Positions 60,269 to 64,000 of a stretch of 64,000 nt of DNA are shown piece after piece. Under the pieces are notes generated by a model, which had not been told where the DNA came from, searched no databases, and saw only the letters and a list, made by a program, of their open reading frames with translations. Location: contig NZ_JACYHF010000005.1 of the NCBI RefSeq assembly GCF_016482685.1, forward strand, positions 248,001 through 312,000, written 5' to 3'. The DNA is from Streptomyces sp. DSM 110735. GTDB taxonomy: Bacteria > Actinomycetota > Actinomycetes > Streptomycetales > Streptomycetaceae. A program made the translations under genes and the position numbers. Numbering within the stretch: position 1 is the stretch's first letter; each line of letters opens with the position of its first letter.

Positions 60269-61270
60269 TCAGGACTCCCGCCCCCGCATCCCGTCCTCGA
60301 ACGCCCGCAGGATCCGCTCCGCCGCCAGCGTCGCCGTCAATGTCCCCTCCCGTACCCGCTGTTCCAGCTCCGGCGCGGTCTCCCGGACCGCCGGGTCCGA
60401 GCGCAGGCGGCCCAGGAGTTCGTCGCGGACCATGGTCCAGGTCCAGCCGACCTGCTGGTCACGGCGCTTGGCGGTGAGCCGGCCCGTGGAGTCCAGCAGG
60501 GTGCGGTGCTGTTCGAGGCGCTCCCACACCGTGTCGAGCCCCACGCCCTCGCGCGCGCTGCAGTGCAGCACCGGCGGAGTCCAGAACGCGTCCTTGCCGT
60601 GCATCAGCCGCAGCGCGCCCGCGAGTTCACGCGCGGCGGTCTTCGCGTCCCGCTCGTGCGGACCGTCCGCCTTGTTGACGGCGATCACGTCCGCCAGCTC
60701 CAGGACGCCCTTCTTGATGCCCTGGAGCTGGTCGCCGGTGCGGGCGAGGGTGAGGAGCAGGAAGGAGTCGACCATGTCGGCGACCGCGGTCTCCGACTGA
60801 CCGACGCCGACGGTCTCGACCAGGATCACGTCGTAGCCCGCCGCCTCCATGACGATCATGGACTCCCGGGTCGCCTTGGCCACCCCGCCGAGCGTGCCCG
60901 CGCTGGGGGAGGGGCGCACGAAGGCGTCCGGGTCGACGGCCAGCCGCTCCATGCGGGTCTTGTCGCCCAGGATCGAGCCGCCGGTGCGCGTCGAGGACGG
61001 GTCCACGGCGAGCACCGCCACCCGGTGCCCCAGCGAGGTCAGCATGGTGCCGAACGCGTCGATGAACGTGGACTTGCCCACGCCCGGCACCCCGCTCACC
61101 CCGATCCGCCGCGCCCGCCCGCTGTGCGGCAGCAGCTCGGTCAGCAACTCCTGCGCCAGCGCCCGGTGTTGCGGTCGGGTGGACTCGACGAGCGTGATGG
61201 CGCGCGCCACCACGGCACGCTTCCCGTCGAGCACACCCTTGACATAGGCGTCGAGATCCATCGCGGCCAT
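60269..61270 (-). CDS. meaB: Methylmalonyl-CoA mutase-associated GTPase MeaB
   Basis: A 333-residue G3E-type GTPase that guards and reloads adenosylcobalamin in methylmalonyl-CoA mutase. P-loop GVPGVGKST at ~59-67, [18 protein letters not shown] after it, ETVGVGQSE (G3 region) and NKADG (G4). ATG 61270, five bases beyond the mutB stop; an ATG three codons on is possible. It is the last gene of the mutA-mutB-meaB operon. Confidence 0.96.
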   Translation of the reverse strand: MAAMDLDAYVKGVLDGKRAVVARAITLVESTRPQHRALAQELLTELLPHSGRARRIGVSGVPGVGKSTFIDAFGTMLTSLGHRVAVLAVDPSSTRTGGSILGDKTRMERLAVDPDAFVRPSPSAGTLGGVAKATRESMIVMEAAGYDVILVETVGVGQSETAVADMVDSFLLLTLARTGDQLQGIKKGVLELADVIAVNKADGPHERDAKTAARELAGALRLMHGKDAFWTPPVLHCSAREGVGLDTVWERLEQHRTLLDSTGRLTAKRRDQQVGWTWTMVRDELLGRLRSDPAVRETAPELEQRVREGTLTATLAAERILRAFEDGMRGRES

Positions 61271-61275
61271 CGGCG

Positions 61276-63449
<2,174 letters not shown>

Positions 63450-63450
<1 letters not shown>

Positions 63451-64000
63451 CAGGACACTCCCATGCGGTCGAGAGTCGCGGACAGTACGGCGACGGCGTC
63501 GCAGCCCGCGAAGACGTAACTGTCGACGCCCGTGTATGCGGCGGGGCGTCCGGCCAGGGCCACATGACGGGCGCCCGCCGTACGCAGCGCCTCGGCGGCT
63601 CGCTCGGCCTCCTCCGCGTACCGGCTGTCGCTGGAGCACAGGACGGCTTCGGTGGCGCCGCTGTCCTCGAACTTCCCGGCGGTGACCGGTTCGATGCCGC
63701 CCGCCTGGAAGAGGTTGGCGGCGAAGGAGGCGCGCGCGGAGTGCTCGGCGGCGGGACCGAGCGTGGCGAGGTAGACGCGGGGGCGGCTGCCGGTGGCGGC
63801 GAGGTGGGCGTCGGAGCGGGTCCGCAGCGCCTCGTACGCCTCGTCCCGGCGCACGCGCGGCAGACCGCCGGAGCGCGGCTCGGGGGCGGGCTCGCGGACG
63901 ACCGGCTTCTCGGCCAGGAACGGGAACTCGCTGACACCGGTGATGGGTTCGCGCCGCTTGGCCAGCTTCGCGGACCGCTCCCGCCAGGTCTTCGCCAGGT
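63450..64000 (-). CDS. mutA: Methylmalonyl-CoA mutase small subunit, C-terminal part
   Basis: About 183 codons of the 3' end are inside the window; the gene continues past the right edge. Seen are [17 protein letters not shown] (the linker typical of MutA), [30 protein letters not shown] and ALAGRPAAY, a B12-fold domain without the cobalt-binding His. The small subunit is catalytically inert and forms the heterodimer with MutB, whose start it overlaps. Confidence 0.95.

Overview
The window reads as a chromosome segment of a Streptomyces or a very close relative. Base composition is very GC-rich, third codon positions are almost all G or C, and GTG starts with GTGA/ATGA gene overlaps are common. 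Several gene sets are hallmarks of the genus: a conservon (sensor ATPase, roadblock protein, DUF742 protein, small GTPase and two P450s), a gas-vesicle cluster in the order O-A-F-G-Y-Z-J-L-S-K, tandem terpene cyclases, and CHAT-protease genes. No rRNA, tRNA, CRISPR array, transposase or integrase was seen.

Layout. (1) 1-18647 is a biosynthetic region. On the minus strand a VioD-like PLP enzyme is translationally coupled to two NRPS genes (C-A-PCP-E, then C-A running off the left edge). On the plus strand are a branched-chain aminotransferase, an MbtH protein, a free-standing A-PCP didomain, a P450, two type II thioesterases (one with a Cys nucleophile), two paralogous class I terpene cyclases, a methyltransferase and a second P450. 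A 33-bp element is repeated almost exactly upstream of both the aminotransferase and the MbtH gene. (2) 18662-21714 holds a GlxA-type regulator, a quinone oxidoreductase and an SDR, with a 22-bp perfect terminator stem. (3) 21821-25633 is a compact Mrp-type cation/proton antiporter operon with a short MrpE and only a small MrpA-like piece, followed by a DHFR/RibD-like gene. (4) 26777-32847 is the gas-vesicle operon, closed by a perfect 44-bp palindrome. (5) 32935-49114 is a probable NTP-dependent conflict or signalling island: an NTPase operon, then a minus-strand operon (coiled-coil protein, ClpB-like ATPase, radical SAM enzyme, membrane pseudokinase) facing a plus-strand operon (Cys/His-rich small protein, membrane protein, helical-repeat CHAT protease). 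(6) 49189-54634 is the conservon with two P450s and a small coupled upstream ORF. (7) 55172-60198 holds housekeeping and accessory genes, including a lipoprotein gene broken by one in-frame TGA, next to a decayed copy of its tail. (8) 60269-64000 is meaB-mutB-mutA, the methylmalonyl-CoA mutase operon.

How the parts may work together. The biosynthetic region looks like a peptide assembly line supplied with unusual residues. The VioD-like enzyme could make a cyclic guanidino amino acid. The MbtH/A-PCP/P450/thioesterase cassette has the logic of systems that load an amino acid on a carrier protein, oxidise it and release it. The terpene genes follow in the same direction after only 74 bp, so either a terpenoid-peptide hybrid or two abutting clusters is possible. 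The CHAT island combines an unfoldase, a radical SAM enzyme, a membrane pseudokinase and a caspase-like protease, the parts expected of a switchable self-proteolysis or defence device. I know of no characterised system with exactly this set, but that statement rests on memory, not on a search.
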